NCBI GenBank assembly: GCA_022360355.1
Contig: JAKSCY010000706.1
Span: 1-17,652, forward strand
Source of the DNA: Chlorobiales bacterium
GTDB lineage: Bacteria > Bacteroidota > Chlorobiia > Chlorobiales > Chlorobiaceae
DNA: 17,652 nucleotides
Reading direction: 5' to 3'
Below the pieces are notes generated by a model, which saw only the letters and a list, made by a program, of their open reading frames with translations, did not search any database and had not been told where the DNA came from. Below are positions 6,301 through 14,381 of this stretch, piece by piece; the stretch's first letter is position 1, and each line of letters opens with the position of its first letter. The position numbers and the translations under genes are program-made.

Positions 6301-7845
6301 TCAGGTAATAAACATACCGATTTCTTTTTCGAAATCCTGTTCGCAAGTCCTTCCTCTCCGTATTTCAACCGTGGAAAATTCGTGACGGATGGATCCTTTG
6401 TAGATGCAGCCGATCCTGGACGACAGAGAGATAATTTCGTCAAGCTCAGCCGATATCAGGAGTATGGCAATACCTTTATCCCTTGTCTCGATGATCTTTT
6501 TGTGGATCATTTCAATAGCGCCGATATCTACTCCACGGGTAGGCTGAGCAAGTATGAGAAGTCTCAATCCGGGACGTTCGATTTCCCTTGCCAGAACTGT
6601 TTTTTGCTGGTTGCCGCCTGAAAGACCTGACAGGGGAGGGTCGCTTTCTGTTCCGCACCGTATATCGTACCGGTCGATCATGCTGTTTGTGTATGCTCTC
6701 ACGGCTTTTGCATTGAACCCTGCAAGCCGGAGAAACCGTTTTTCCCTGTGCCGCCCGAAAATCATGTTTTCACTGACAGGGAAGTCTTTTATGACCGCAT
6801 GACGTAAACGGTCTTCGGGTATATGGGAGACACCCGTAGCAGCTATTTCTGCGGGATTCATGTTCTTGAGAGGGTGGTCATTCATGGTAATCGAGCCACT
6901 GACAAGACATCCGGGTTCTACCATTCCCCAGAGTATGGAAAGCAGTTCGCTCTGTCCGTTGCCTTCGACCCCTGCTATGCCGTAAATTTCACCGGCTCTG
7001 ACTGCAAATGAAAGATCGTTGAGTTTCTTGCGCCCTTTCCTGTCCGTGAAACCGGTATGAACAACCTTAAGGACGGTTTTTCCCGGATTTTCAGGAGGAT
7101 TCTCGACCCTGAGCAGTATGTTTCTGCCGACCATGAGGCGGGCAAGATCACTTTTCGTGACTGTCGCGGTTGGTTTCGTAGCGATAACCCTTCCTCTGCG
7201 CATAACGCTTACCGTATCGGAAATGCTCAATACTTCATCCAGCTTGTGCGTGATCAGGATCACGGTTTTCCCCTCATTACGAAGGGATGTGAGAGTTGTG
7301 AAAAGCTGGCTGGTTTCAGATGGCGTAAGGACGGCCGTAGGTTCGTCAAGAATAAGGATATTTGCCTCTCGATAGAGTAATTTCAGGATTTCAACCCGTT
7401 GTTCCTCTCCGACCGAAAGATCCGATATTACGGCATCATGATCGATATCCAGACCATGGGTTTCAGCAATGGATTGAATTTTCCGGGCAGCTTCTTTTTT
7501 TTTCAGCGGTGTGAAAAGGGAACCTCTTTCGTCACCAAGTATGATGTTTTCCGTAACTGTAAGATCCGGTATCAGCATGAAATGCTGGTGAACCATTCCG
7601 ATTCCTGCCGCGATAGCCTGCCGCGGGGATGTGAATCGGACAAGTTGGCCTCTGACGGAGATTGATCCGGAAGTCGGGGGGAGAAGTCCGTAAATCATCC
7701 TGGTAAGCGTGCTTTTTCCCGCACCGTTTTCTCCGACAATCGCATGAATCGAACCTGAGCGAATTTCGAGGGAGATTTCACGGTTTGCCCAGAATTCACC
7801 GAACTTCCTGGAAACTTCGGATAAGCTGACCGCTGCGGTATTCAT
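6301..7845 (-). CDS. ABC transporter ATPase with two nucleotide-binding domains (YufO/RbsA-like)
   Basis: A 514-residue energy-coupling subunit containing two fused ABC domains. N-terminal domain: Walker A GENGAGKST at 38-46, signature LSVGE at 143-147, Walker B LILDEP at 164-169. C-terminal domain: degenerate Walker A AGVEGNGQS at 291-299 (Lys replaced by Gln), signature LSGGNQQ at 408-414, Walker B-like LLILAQPTRG at 429-438 with Gln in place of the catalytic Glu. One active and one degenerate site is standard for the RbsA/MglA/YufO class. The closest overall type by pattern (MVHQHFMLI after the first Walker A) is the BMP/nucleoside importers. ATG 7845 lies 3 nt after the bchC stop codon, so bchC, ATPase and permease are very probably cotranscribed. 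No substrate-binding lipoprotein gene is nearby. Confidence 0.9.
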   Translation of the reverse strand: MNTAAVSLSEVSRKFGEFWANREISLEIRSGSIHAIVGENGAGKSTLTRMIYGLLPPTSGSISVRGQLVRFTSPRQAIAAGIGMVHQHFMLIPDLTVTENIILGDERGSLFTPLKKKEAARKIQSIAETHGLDIDHDAVISDLSVGEEQRVEILKLLYREANILILDEPTAVLTPSETSQLFTTLTSLRNEGKTVILITHKLDEVLSISDTVSVMRRGRVIATKPTATVTKSDLARLMVGRNILLRVENPPENPGKTVLKVVHTGFTDRKGRKKLNDLSFAVRAGEIYGIAGVEGNGQSELLSILWGMVEPGCLVSGSITMNDHPLKNMNPAEIAATGVSHIPEDRLRHAVIKDFPVSENMIFGRHREKRFLRLAGFNAKAVRAYTNSMIDRYDIRCGTESDPPLSGLSGGNQQKTVLAREIERPGLRLLILAQPTRGVDIGAIEMIHKKIIETRDKGIAILLISAELDEIISLSSRIGCIYKGSIRHEFSTVEIRRGRTCEQDFEKEIGMFIT

Positions 7846-7848
7846 GGC

Positions 7849-8805
7849 TTAAATCCAACTGATAACGGTTTTTATTGCTTCCTTGCTGTCCAGGGCTATC
7901 CTGTAGGCAAGTTCGAACTGGTTAAGCGCGAAAACATGGGTGAAAAATTTTTCACTTTCGATGCTTTCGCTTTCAAGCAGCTTCTGCGAAGAAAGGAGGT
8001 CCTCATACGTTGTAATGTTTGAGCAGATAAGAACAGGTTCCTTGTGCTGTATCAGTCTGTAGTCATAGGCAAGCACTTCGTAATTTCCCGTCAGCAGCAC
8101 TGTTCCTCTGTGTTTGAGAAGGCGGATTGCCTTTTCGATAAGGAGTATGCGGCCCGTTGTTTCAATCACCAGGTCATAGGTATTATCAAAATCGCTCGTA
8201 AAATCGTTGATTTGCATGGCTATATTTTTGGCGCAGGAGAGCTGACCGCGTATGCCGAAGTTTTCCAGCGCGTCAATCGACCCTACACCTTTGAAACGAA
8301 GATACTCCGCTGCCATAAGGCCTACTGAGCCAAGGCCGAGTATCAGAACCCGGCTCGAACTGTCCGGGCGGGCTTTGTCGATAGCCGAGATGACATATGC
8401 CAGAAGTCCTGTAAGAAGGTCTCGATGTATTGGCGGGCGTCCGAGGGGGAGGACGTTTTCCTGGGATGTAGGAACCATTTCGGCATGACAGCCGTAGTAT
8501 GGCTCAGCTCCTGTCCACCGGTCACCTTTGAAGGTATAGACAAAATCGCCCGGTTTCAGAGCGGAAACACCTTTGCCTGTTTCCATAACCTGCCCGATCA
8601 TCTCACTGCCGAGCATGACAGGGTAGTTCAGTACTTTATGCGAGACAGGTTTATTGGTTAACAGCAGGCGGTCGAGTCCCGGTGTGATGGTTGTTGCAAT
8701 TGTTTTAACAAGGATGTCCCCGGTTCTTTCGGCAACGTAAGAAACATTGTCGAGTTTGAGTTTGTTTGCCTTGGGAAGTATTATCGCTTCTGCCTGACCT
8801 TGCAT
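7849..8805 (-). CDS. bchC: Bacteriochlorophyllide a dehydrogenase BchC (3-hydroxyethyl to 3-acetyl oxidation)
   Basis: BchC oxidises the C3 hydroxyethyl group of the bacteriochlorophyllide precursor to the acetyl group of bacteriochlorophyllide a, using NAD(P)+, in the late bacteriochlorophyll a pathway in the cytoplasm or at the membrane face. The 318 residues have the medium-chain dehydrogenase layout: an N-terminal GroES-like half (TPGLDRLLLTNK, NYPVMLGSEMIGQV, KPGDFVYTF) and a Rossmann half with GLGSVG at 157-162. The catalytic-zinc Cys of alcohol dehydrogenases is absent (Thr-Pro-Gly-Leu-Asp at that place), matching BchC of purple bacteria (S-T-G-T-E). ATG 8805 is the only reasonable start. 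It is 36 nt downstream of the small four-helix membrane-protein gene and 3 nt before the ABC ATPase. Another zinc-less MDR is possible, but BchC fits best and gives the strongest lineage clue in the window. Confidence 0.85.
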   Translation of the reverse strand: MQGQAEAIILPKANKLKLDNVSYVAERTGDILVKTIATTITPGLDRLLLTNKPVSHKVLNYPVMLGSEMIGQVMETGKGVSALKPGDFVYTFKGDRWTGAEPYYGCHAEMVPTSQENVLPLGRPPIHRDLLTGLLAYVISAIDKARPDSSSRVLILGLGSVGLMAAEYLRFKGVGSIDALENFGIRGQLSCAKNIAMQINDFTSDFDNTYDLVIETTGRILLIEKAIRLLKHRGTVLLTGNYEVLAYDYRLIQHKEPVLICSNITTYEDLLSSQKLLESESIESEKFFTHVFALNQFELAYRIALDSKEAIKTVISWI

Positions 8806-8841
8806 GATGATCCGGGTGCAATGTGAACGTTAAAAGGTTTC

Positions 8842-9183
8842 CTATATGTTGAACATCGAGCTTAACATCCAGGAGACAAGACTGATTACAAGTGATCCGA
8901 GAACAGCCCATCCGAAGTTGCTGACCGCAAAGCCATCAACCAGTGTTGCAGCAAGCAGAAGCATGAGCGCGTTGATGATGAGAAGAAAAAGCCCGAGAGT
9001 GACAATGATAAACGGAAAGGAGAAAAAGACCAGCACCGGCTTTACTATGGCGTTGATCAGGCCTAATACCAGTGCTACAATAATGGCTGCCCAGAAATTT
9101 TTTATGTAAATGCCTCCGAGAAGGCTCGCTGTAACATAGACTGCAAAAGCATTTATAAGCCATACAAGCAGTAAGTGAGTCAT
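8842..9183 (-). CDS. Four-helix membrane protein, 'phage holin family' (YvlD-like)
   Basis: A 113-residue, almost entirely hydrophobic protein with four predicted membrane segments (about 5-23, 30-49, 52-76 and 84-108). The GLINAIVKPVL stretch between the second and third helices, together with NALML later, is characteristic of the family named after phage holin 4_2 (YvlD in Bacillus). Most chromosomal members are not lysis proteins and have no established function; there is no phage context here. ATG 9183 follows the radA stop codon by 111 nt, and the gene ends 36 nt before bchC. It may be the first gene of the bchC transcript or part of a longer folD-radA run; I see no convincing terminator between radA and it. 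Confidence 0.8.
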   Translation of the reverse strand: MTHLLLVWLINAFAVYVTASLLGGIYIKNFWAAIIVALVLGLINAIVKPVLVFFSFPFIIVTLGLFLLIINALMLLLAATLVDGFAVSNFGWAVLGSLVISLVSWMLSSMFNI

Positions 9184-9294
9184 AATAGTTCTGCATGAAG
9201 TTATTGGCGGATCTCTCTTGTGTCTGAAGAAATGTAAGGCTTTTCAAACTGAAAAGTAAGCGATAGATGAAAAGCAGAATTAACCAGACGGGCC

Positions 9295-10668
9295 CTAAAG
9301 ATGCATGGAGTCGAAAGCGTCCTGAAGTGTTGTACAGCCAACAACCGTAACCGGGAGCTTGCGGATAGACGTTTTGATTTCGATGGTGTTTGCTTTCGGC
9401 ATCAGAATGGTGTTGAACCCGAGATGAGCAGCTTCGCGTATCCTGCGTTCTCCGTCGCTTATTGCCCTCAGTTCTCCGGACAGCCCTATCTCGCCTGCGC
9501 AGACTATTCCGGGCTCAAGAGGGGAGTTTCTTACTCCTGAAGCAATGGCCGCCGCCACTGCCAGATCCGCTGCAGGTTCCGACAGTTTCAGCCCGCCTGC
9601 AACCTTGATGAAAACATCTTGTCCCCAGGTTGGTATTCCCAGCCTTTTTTCAAGTACGGCGAGAATAATGGTAATGCGTTTCAGGTCGAATCCGGAGCTT
9701 ATACGCTGCGGCATTGGATAGTTTGTCTTGCTGACCAGAGCCTGTACTTCGACCAGCAAGGCTCTTGAGCCTTCAATGGCGGCAAGCACCGAGTTACCGG
9801 GTATGCCTTTCGAGCGTCCGGATATGAAGAATTCCGAAGGATTTGTTACCTCTTCAAGCCCTCTCTCGTCCATACGGAACACGCCGATCTCGTTCGTGGG
9901 GCCGAAACGGTTTTTGATCGAGCGTATCATCCTGTACAACCGGTCGTTTTCTCCCTCAAACTGCAGGACCGTATCGACCATGTGTTCGAGCGTTTTCGGT
10001 CCGGCAAGAGAACCGGATTTCGTGATATGACCTATGATCAGCAATATGAAATTGCGGTTTTTTGCTGCCCGGATAAGTTCAGAGGTACACTCCCGTATCT
10101 GGGTTATTGTCCCGGCGGAACTCTGGTATTCAGCCGAATAGAGCGTCTGTATGGAATCAATAATAACAATATCAGGTTTGTCGCGGTCAATGACTCCAAG
10201 GATTTTTTCAAGGTTCACTTCCGGGACGAGCCAGAGGTCTGTAGAGGTGATCGAAAGGCGTTTTGCACGGTCACGTACCTGAGAGGGTGACTCTTCTCCG
10301 GAAATGTAGAGAAGCTTCGAGGGGGAGGTGTGCCGCGCCAGTTGCAGCATCAACGTGGACTTTCCAATACCCGGTTCACCCCCGATGAGGATCGCCGAGG
10401 CTGGCATCAGGCCGCCGCCGAGTACACGGTCCAGCTCTTTTATGCCCGTTGAGGCCCTTGTGGAGGGTTCCGGGCTTTTCGGGTGCAGCAACGTTTCAGA
10501 GGCCGGGAGGCTTTCTGCCGGTATGTTTGCGTTTTTTCGCGGTGCAGGCTCTTCTGTGCGGGTTTCCTGAAGAGTCCCCCAGCTATTGCATGCAAAACAC
10601 TTGCCAGAATATTTAAGCGTTACGGCACCACAACTGGCGCAGATATAACGACATACTGGTTTTGCCAT
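9295..10668 (-). CDS. radA: DNA repair protein RadA (branch-migration ATPase)
   Basis: RadA is a RecA-related, DnaB-like hexameric ATPase that extends D-loops and processes recombination intermediates. All four parts are visible in 457 residues: a zinc finger with Cys10, Cys13, Cys24 and Cys27; a RecA-like core with Walker A GEPGIGKST at 97-105 and Walker B IVIIDSIQT at 167-175; the RadA-specific KNRFG motif at 252-256; and a C-terminal Lon-protease-like domain with VAAAIASG and GEIGLSGELR. Length is normal for the family. ATG 10668 lies 6 nt after the folD stop, so translational coupling to folD is likely; no separate Shine-Dalgarno is visible. The identification is secure. Confidence 0.97.
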   Translation of the reverse strand: MAKPVCRYICASCGAVTLKYSGKCFACNSWGTLQETRTEEPAPRKNANIPAESLPASETLLHPKSPEPSTRASTGIKELDRVLGGGLMPASAILIGGEPGIGKSTLMLQLARHTSPSKLLYISGEESPSQVRDRAKRLSITSTDLWLVPEVNLEKILGVIDRDKPDIVIIDSIQTLYSAEYQSSAGTITQIRECTSELIRAAKNRNFILLIIGHITKSGSLAGPKTLEHMVDTVLQFEGENDRLYRMIRSIKNRFGPTNEIGVFRMDERGLEEVTNPSEFFISGRSKGIPGNSVLAAIEGSRALLVEVQALVSKTNYPMPQRISSGFDLKRITIILAVLEKRLGIPTWGQDVFIKVAGGLKLSEPAADLAVAAAIASGVRNSPLEPGIVCAGEIGLSGELRAISDGERRIREAAHLGFNTILMPKANTIEIKTSIRKLPVTVVGCTTLQDAFDSMHL

Positions 10669-10674
10669 GCTGAT

Positions 10675-11574
10675 TTACAGGGATTGAGCAGAGCCGTGAG
10701 CCTGCATAAACGACTGGAGCGTGTTTTTCAGGAGCATGGCAATGGTCATCGGGCCGACCCCGCCCGGGACAGGCGTGATGGCCGAAGCTGTTTCGGATAC
10801 GTGTTCATAATCCACGTCGCCTACAAGCCGGTAGCCGGATTTGCGGGAAGCATCTTCAAGACGGTTCATCCCGACATCTATGATTACGGCACCGGGTTTG
10901 ACCATGTCTTTGGTAATGAGGTTTGCCCGGCCGATAGCGGCGATCAGAATGTCAGCCTGCCGGGTCAATTCAGACAAGTTCCGTGTTGCGGAATGGCAGA
11001 CGGTAACCGTACAGTTTGTTTCCTTGAGTTTCTGCAGCATCAGGTTTGCCATGGGTTTCCCTACGATGTTGCTTCTCCCGACGACGACACAGTGTTTTCC
11101 TTTCGTTTCGATATTGTATCTGGAAAGAAGCTCGAGTATGCCGTATGGCGTACAGCTTATGAAGCATTTATCCAGATTGCCGAGTACCATCTGTCCGACA
11201 TTTTCCGGATGAAAACCGTCGACATCCTTGGATGGAGAGATCGCCATCGTAACAGCATATTCATCGATATGGGAAGGGAGCGGCTGTTGAACAAGTATGC
11301 CGTGAACTTCCGGGTCGTTGTTCAACGATTCGATTCTGGAGAGAAGTTCTTCCTGGGATGTGTCCTCCGGGAGTTCTATGACTTCCGAGTTCATGCCGAT
11401 TTCCTTGCAGCTTTTTGCCTTGTTTCGTACATAAACCTGTGATGCCGGATCTTCTCCCACTATGATTACGGTGAGTCCGGGTACGGCGTTTACTTCTTGC
11501 CTGTAAACCTCAACGGAGGTTTTCAGTTCCTGTTTAATGTCACTTGAAATCTTTTTTCCATCAATGATTGTCAT
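10675..11574 (-). CDS. folD: Bifunctional methylenetetrahydrofolate dehydrogenase/cyclohydrolase FolD
   Basis: FolD interconverts 5,10-methylene-THF, 5,10-methenyl-THF and 10-formyl-THF in the cytoplasm, supplying purine and formyl-Met synthesis. The 299 residues have the family motifs: DPASQVYVRNKAK with Tyr48 and catalytic Lys52 (E. coli Tyr50 and Lys54), GILVQQPLP, SKDVDGFHPENVG, GRSNIVGKPMANLM, and the C-terminal PVPGGVGPMTIAMLL. The frame stays open for another 96 codons upstream (to 11862), but homology begins exactly at MTIIDGKKIS, so ATG 11574 is chosen. A sigma70-like promoter at 11786-11759 would give a leader of about 178 nt containing the strongly folded 11651-11740 element. radA starts 6 nt downstream. 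Confidence 0.96.
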   Translation of the reverse strand: MTIIDGKKISSDIKQELKTSVEVYRQEVNAVPGLTVIIVGEDPASQVYVRNKAKSCKEIGMNSEVIELPEDTSQEELLSRIESLNNDPEVHGILVQQPLPSHIDEYAVTMAISPSKDVDGFHPENVGQMVLGNLDKCFISCTPYGILELLSRYNIETKGKHCVVVGRSNIVGKPMANLMLQKLKETNCTVTVCHSATRNLSELTRQADILIAAIGRANLITKDMVKPGAVIIDVGMNRLEDASRKSGYRLVGDVDYEHVSETASAITPVPGGVGPMTIAMLLKNTLQSFMQAHGSAQSL

Positions 11575-11650
11575 AACTTGCTTTTTACTGATGTTTGAAC
11601 GGATAACTGGTTTGTAGTCTGTTATAATAAAGAAAACAACTTTGAATGAT

Positions 11651-11740
11651 GGGCACCTCAATTTATTTATTCCGCGCTTCAATTGCCTCGTTGAGCGGAT
11701 AGAAAGGGGTTTCTGCTCATGACAATAAATAAAGGTGCCC
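11651..11740 (-). repeat. 90-bp inverted-repeat element in the folD leader (structured RNA or MITE-like)
   Basis: The ends GGGCACC (11651-11657) and GGTGCCC (11734-11740) are perfect complements. After a 4-nt bulge the pairing resumes as TTTATTTATT (11662-11671) with AATAAATAAA (11724-11733), giving 17 base pairs. Inside are two further hairpins: one around 11672-11699 (CCGC...GCGG with inner TCAA/TTGA) and a perfect AGAAA-GGGG-TTTCT at 11701-11714. Together they form a three-way junction. The element abuts TGAT on both sides (11647-11650 and 11741-11744), as a 4-bp target-site duplication would. It lies within the predicted folD 5' leader and upstream of the DUF3109 gene. It matches no riboswitch I recognise. 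Confidence 0.6.
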
Positions 11741-11758
11741 TGATGTGTAAAATAGGAT

Positions 11759-11786
11759 TTTATACAACGATTTTTCCTGGTGTCAA
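11759..11786 (-). promoter_or_regulatory. Strong sigma70-type promoter for folD-radA
   Basis: On the minus strand TTGACA (11786-11781, perfect consensus) and TATAAA (11764-11759, 5/6) are separated by 16 bp. Initiation would fall near 11752, about 12 nt before the inverted-repeat element, so that element would be transcribed in the folD leader. The -35 box overlaps the proposed DUF3109 start codon on the other strand. Best promoter match in the window, but unverified. Confidence 0.6.
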
Positions 11787-12337
11787 TGCTTGCAATTGGT
11801 GATGTGCTTATAGACGAAGAAGTTCCGGGTGCGTTTTTCTGTTGCGACCTTGACGTGTGCAAAGGTGCATGCTGCGTGGAGGGCGAGCTCGGGGCGCCGG
11901 TTATGAAAGGGGAAGCCGATTCACTGCGTGAAGCAGTGCCCCTTGTCAGGGCGATGCTCCCGGAAAAAAATGTCCGCTACATCAAGCGTAACGGCTGTCT
12001 GGAAGTGTATCAGGGCGACCTCTATACCCGGATCATAGAAGGACGGGAGTGCGTGTTTGCGTTCCGCAATGGCGGAATAACGCTCTGTGCTATCGAGAAA
12101 CGGAAGCCACTTTCATGCAGGTTGTTTCCGATCAGGATTAAAAAAAAGTTTGGTTTGGACTATCTTGTAGTTGAGCGGCATGCGATGTGTCGACAAGCGA
12201 GGAAAAAAGGGATCGAAAGACAGGTTCCTCTTGTTGATTACGTTCGTGAAGCCTTGATTGAATATTACGGTTTATCTTGGTACAGCCGCTTAAAAGATTT
12301 GTTAGCGAATTCTCCCATACATTATGCCAGACATTAA
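11786..12337 (+). CDS. DUF3109 / YkgJ-like cysteine-cluster protein
   Basis: A 183-residue protein with ten cysteines (19, 20, 25, 29, 30, 71, 89, 101, 111, 135). The core pattern CDLDVCKGACCVEGELGAP, followed by ITLCAIEKRKPLSCRLFPIRI and HAMC, matches the DUF3109 family, common in Bacteroidetes and Chlorobi and related to YkgJ proteins that are thought to bind zinc or an iron-sulfur cluster. The molecular function is not established. ATG 11786 is chosen; a GTG two codons upstream is an alternative, and neither has a Shine-Dalgarno. The 3' end overlaps the rpoN start by 14 nt, so the two are probably translated together. I could not place its own promoter; the sequence upstream holds the inverted-repeat element and the oppositely oriented folD promoter. 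Confidence 0.85.
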   Translation: MLAIGDVLIDEEVPGAFFCCDLDVCKGACCVEGELGAPVMKGEADSLREAVPLVRAMLPEKNVRYIKRNGCLEVYQGDLYTRIIEGRECVFAFRNGGITLCAIEKRKPLSCRLFPIRIKKKFGLDYLVVERHAMCRQARKKGIERQVPLVDYVREALIEYYGLSWYSRLKDLLANSPIHYARH

Positions 12338-13769
12338 GCTTCGGCAGAGTCAGCGTACCCAACTGTCTGCTCAACAGATTATAACAAGCCAGTTGCTCCA
12401 GCTTCCGTTGTTGCATCTTGAACAGCGGATCTATGACGAGTTACAGGACAATCCTATGCTGGAGCTTGAAGAGCAAAAGAGTGAGTCAGTGGATGATGCA
12501 GGCGGAAACGATGACGATCAGGAAGAAGACATGTTTGGTTCAGTCGACCGTTTTGAGAGCGGCGCTGCAGGAGACGGGGATACCGTGAAAAAAAAGGATG
12601 ATGCCGAAGGAGTGATGCAGTTTACCATCGACAATCGTCCCAAAGAAAGTTTCATACAGGCCGTGCAGCAGGATTCCAGTGAGGAAAAACTGCTGAAAGA
12701 CCTTGCCCTGCAGGAGGGTATTGGAACAAGAGAGTTGTTGATAGCATCCGAAATCCTCGGTAATCTTGATGACGACGGCTACCTGCAGGAAGATCTCTCG
12801 GTTGTTGTTGACGGGCTTGAACGAAACGATGTCGACGTTAGTGAAAAAGAGGTAAATGCCATTCTTGAAAAGATCCGCTATCTCGATCCCCCCGGCATAG
12901 CCGTTCGCGATCTCCGGGAAAGGCTGCTGGTTCAGCTCAATGTGAAAGCAGGTAAAAACAGTTCAGCAGATTATCTGCTGGCATCAAAGATCTTGACCAG
13001 ACATTACGACGATTTTCTCAACAATCGCTACGAGCGTATACTCAAGCGGATGCAGATCACATCTGCTCAACTGGAATCAGCCGTTGCTGTTATTGTCAAA
13101 CTCGATCCTCATCCGTTTGTATCCGGGATCGGTGCCGATGAGTACATCGTTCCCGATTTTATCGTTACGTATGAGGACGGACGTCTTTCCGCGGTTCTGA
13201 ATGACAGGAGCAACATGTCTGTTCAGGTTTCCAGAGAATATCAGGATGTTGTGAAAAACAAGAGTGTTCCGGCTGAAGACCGGAAGTACATGCGGCAGAA
13301 GCTGAATCGGGCAAAGGAGTTTGCCAGCGCCATTGCACAACGCAGAAACACTCTTATAAAGGTCATAGAAGCCCTGATGAAGTTTCAGTACGATTTTTTT
13401 GTGACGGGTCCTGAAAAGCTTCAACCCCTGATCATGAAAGATGTTGCCGACAAAACCGGGTTTGACCTGTCGACAATCAGCAGAGCTGTGAACGGCAAAT
13501 ATGTACAGACAAGGTTTGGCACTTTCGAACTCAAGTACTTTTTCAGCGGCAGTCTTCCCACGGATGAAGGGGAAGATCTTTCAACAAAGATTATCAAACA
13601 GTACATACGGGAACTGATCGGGGCTGAAGATTCCGCCAAACCGGTTAACGATGACAAGCTTGCCAAAATGCTGGAGGAAAAAGGCATCAGGATTGCCAGA
13701 AGAACGGTTGCAAAATACCGTGAACAAATGCAAATTCCAGTAGCAAGATTAAGAAAGAAAATATTTTAA
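12324..13769 (+). CDS. rpoN: RNA polymerase sigma-54 factor RpoN
   Basis: Sigma-54 directs RNA polymerase to -24/-12 promoters and needs AAA+ enhancer-binding proteins to open them. The 481 residues show region I (about 3-50, Gln/Leu-rich activator-interacting part: [20 protein letters not shown]), an acidic region II (about 52-95), the core-binding domain, the helix-turn-helix around 376-400 leading into [20 protein letters not shown], and the invariant RpoN box [10 protein letters not shown] at 458-467. It is complete and of normal length. ATG 12324 lies within the end of the DUF3109 gene (14-nt overlap). hslV starts 25 nt downstream. The usual rpoN partners (lptB upstream; hpf and ptsN downstream) are absent, so the context differs from proteobacteria. 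Confidence 0.97.
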   Translation: MPDIKLRQSQRTQLSAQQIITSQLLQLPLLHLEQRIYDELQDNPMLELEEQKSESVDDAGGNDDDQEEDMFGSVDRFESGAAGDGDTVKKKDDAEGVMQFTIDNRPKESFIQAVQQDSSEEKLLKDLALQEGIGTRELLIASEILGNLDDDGYLQEDLSVVVDGLERNDVDVSEKEVNAILEKIRYLDPPGIAVRDLRERLLVQLNVKAGKNSSADYLLASKILTRHYDDFLNNRYERILKRMQITSAQLESAVAVIVKLDPHPFVSGIGADEYIVPDFIVTYEDGRLSAVLNDRSNMSVQVSREYQDVVKNKSVPAEDRKYMRQKLNRAKEFASAIAQRRNTLIKVIEALMKFQYDFFVTGPEKLQPLIMKDVADKTGFDLSTISRAVNGKYVQTRFGTFELKYFFSGSLPTDEGEDLSTKIIKQYIRELIGAEDSAKPVNDDKLAKMLEEKGIRIARRTVAKYREQMQIPVARLRKKIF

Positions 13770-13794
13770 TAAGCCCGGAAGAGGAGTTGTTGTA

Positions 13795-14343
13795 ATGGAG
13801 AAGTATGGAGCGCCGGAACTGAGAGCGACAACCGTTCTTGGTGTAATAAGGAACGGTAAGGCTGCACTTGGGAGCGACGGGCAGATGACACTTGGTAATA
13901 CGGTTATCAAGCAAAGCACAAGAAAGATCCGCAGGTTGCGTCAGGCCAATCTGATTACAGGGTTTGCCGGAGCTACCGCCGACGCGGTAACGCTTCTTGA
14001 CCGTTTTGAAGAAAAACTGCAGGCCCATGGGGGACAACTCGAAAGGGCTGCGGTTGAGCTGGCCAGAGACTGGAGGACCGACAAATATCTTCGGCGCCTT
14101 GAAGCAATGCTGGCCGTTGTAAGTTCCGAAAAAGCGCTTATCATATCGGGTACGGGGGATGTTATCGAGCCCGAGGACGGCATTGTTGCAATTGGCAGCG
14201 GCAGCATGTACGCTCTGGCGTCCGCACGTTCTCTGTTGAAGCACACCAGCCTCGAGGCGGTTGATATTGTCAGGGAAGGTCTCAGGATTGCCGCCGATAT
14301 CTGTATTTACACCAATGATCATATCATACTTGAAGAAATATAG
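13795..14343 (+). CDS. hslV: ATP-dependent protease proteolytic subunit HslV (ClpQ)
   Basis: Proteasome-beta-like threonine peptidase of the HslUV complex; two hexameric rings degrade proteins unfolded by HslU. The 182 residues contain the family N-terminus [20 protein letters not shown], with the catalytic nucleophile expected at Thr12, and the conserved [16 protein letters not shown] and [13 protein letters not shown]. Eleven residues precede the catalytic Thr, compared with Met alone in E. coli, so a short propeptide must be removed to expose it. ATG 13795 is supported by GAGGAG (13781-13786) 8 nt upstream, one of the few clear Shine-Dalgarno sequences in the window. Position: 25 nt after rpoN and 68 nt before hslU. 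Confidence 0.96.
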   Translation: MEKYGAPELRATTVLGVIRNGKAALGSDGQMTLGNTVIKQSTRKIRRLRQANLITGFAGATADAVTLLDRFEEKLQAHGGQLERAAVELARDWRTDKYLRRLEAMLAVVSSEKALIISGTGDVIEPEDGIVAIGSGSMYALASARSLLKHTSLEAVDIVREGLRIAADICIYTNDHIILEEI

Positions 14344-14381
14344 CCTGTATCGGTGAGAACAGGCGTTTCAGCTACAGGGCT
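14342..14381 (+). promoter_or_regulatory. Alternative hairpins between hslV and hslU
   Basis: Starting at the hslV stop codon, GCCTGT (14343-14348) can pair with ACAGGC (14359-14364). The same left arm, AGCCTGTA (14342-14349), can instead pair with TACAGGGCT (14373-14381) with one bulged G. The two folds exclude each other. The second is followed by TCTTTC, a poor U-tract, so at most it is a weak attenuator or an RNA-processing signal that sets hslV:hslU ratio. Confidence 0.3.

Noticed and set aside
8842..9183. Prophage signal from a 'phage holin family' protein
   Set aside because: The family name is misleading; no endolysin, structural or integrase genes are nearby and the neighbours are core metabolic genes.
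9240..9256. CTTTTCA-aac-TGAAAAG hairpin between radA and the holin-family gene
   Set aside because: Stem is AT-rich and not followed by a T-tract on the minus strand, so I do not call a terminator.
10483..11442. Long plus-strand open frame (319 codons) opposite radA/folD
   Set aside because: Shadow of two secure minus-strand genes; no family motif in its translation.
11595..11628. TTGAAC and TATAAT on the plus strand upstream of DUF3109
   Set aside because: The spacer is 22 bp, too long for a sigma70 promoter.
11575..11862. 96-codon in-frame upstream extension of folD
   Set aside because: Homology begins at ATG 11574, the extension would run through the inverted-repeat element and past the promoter, and it overlaps the DUF3109 gene.
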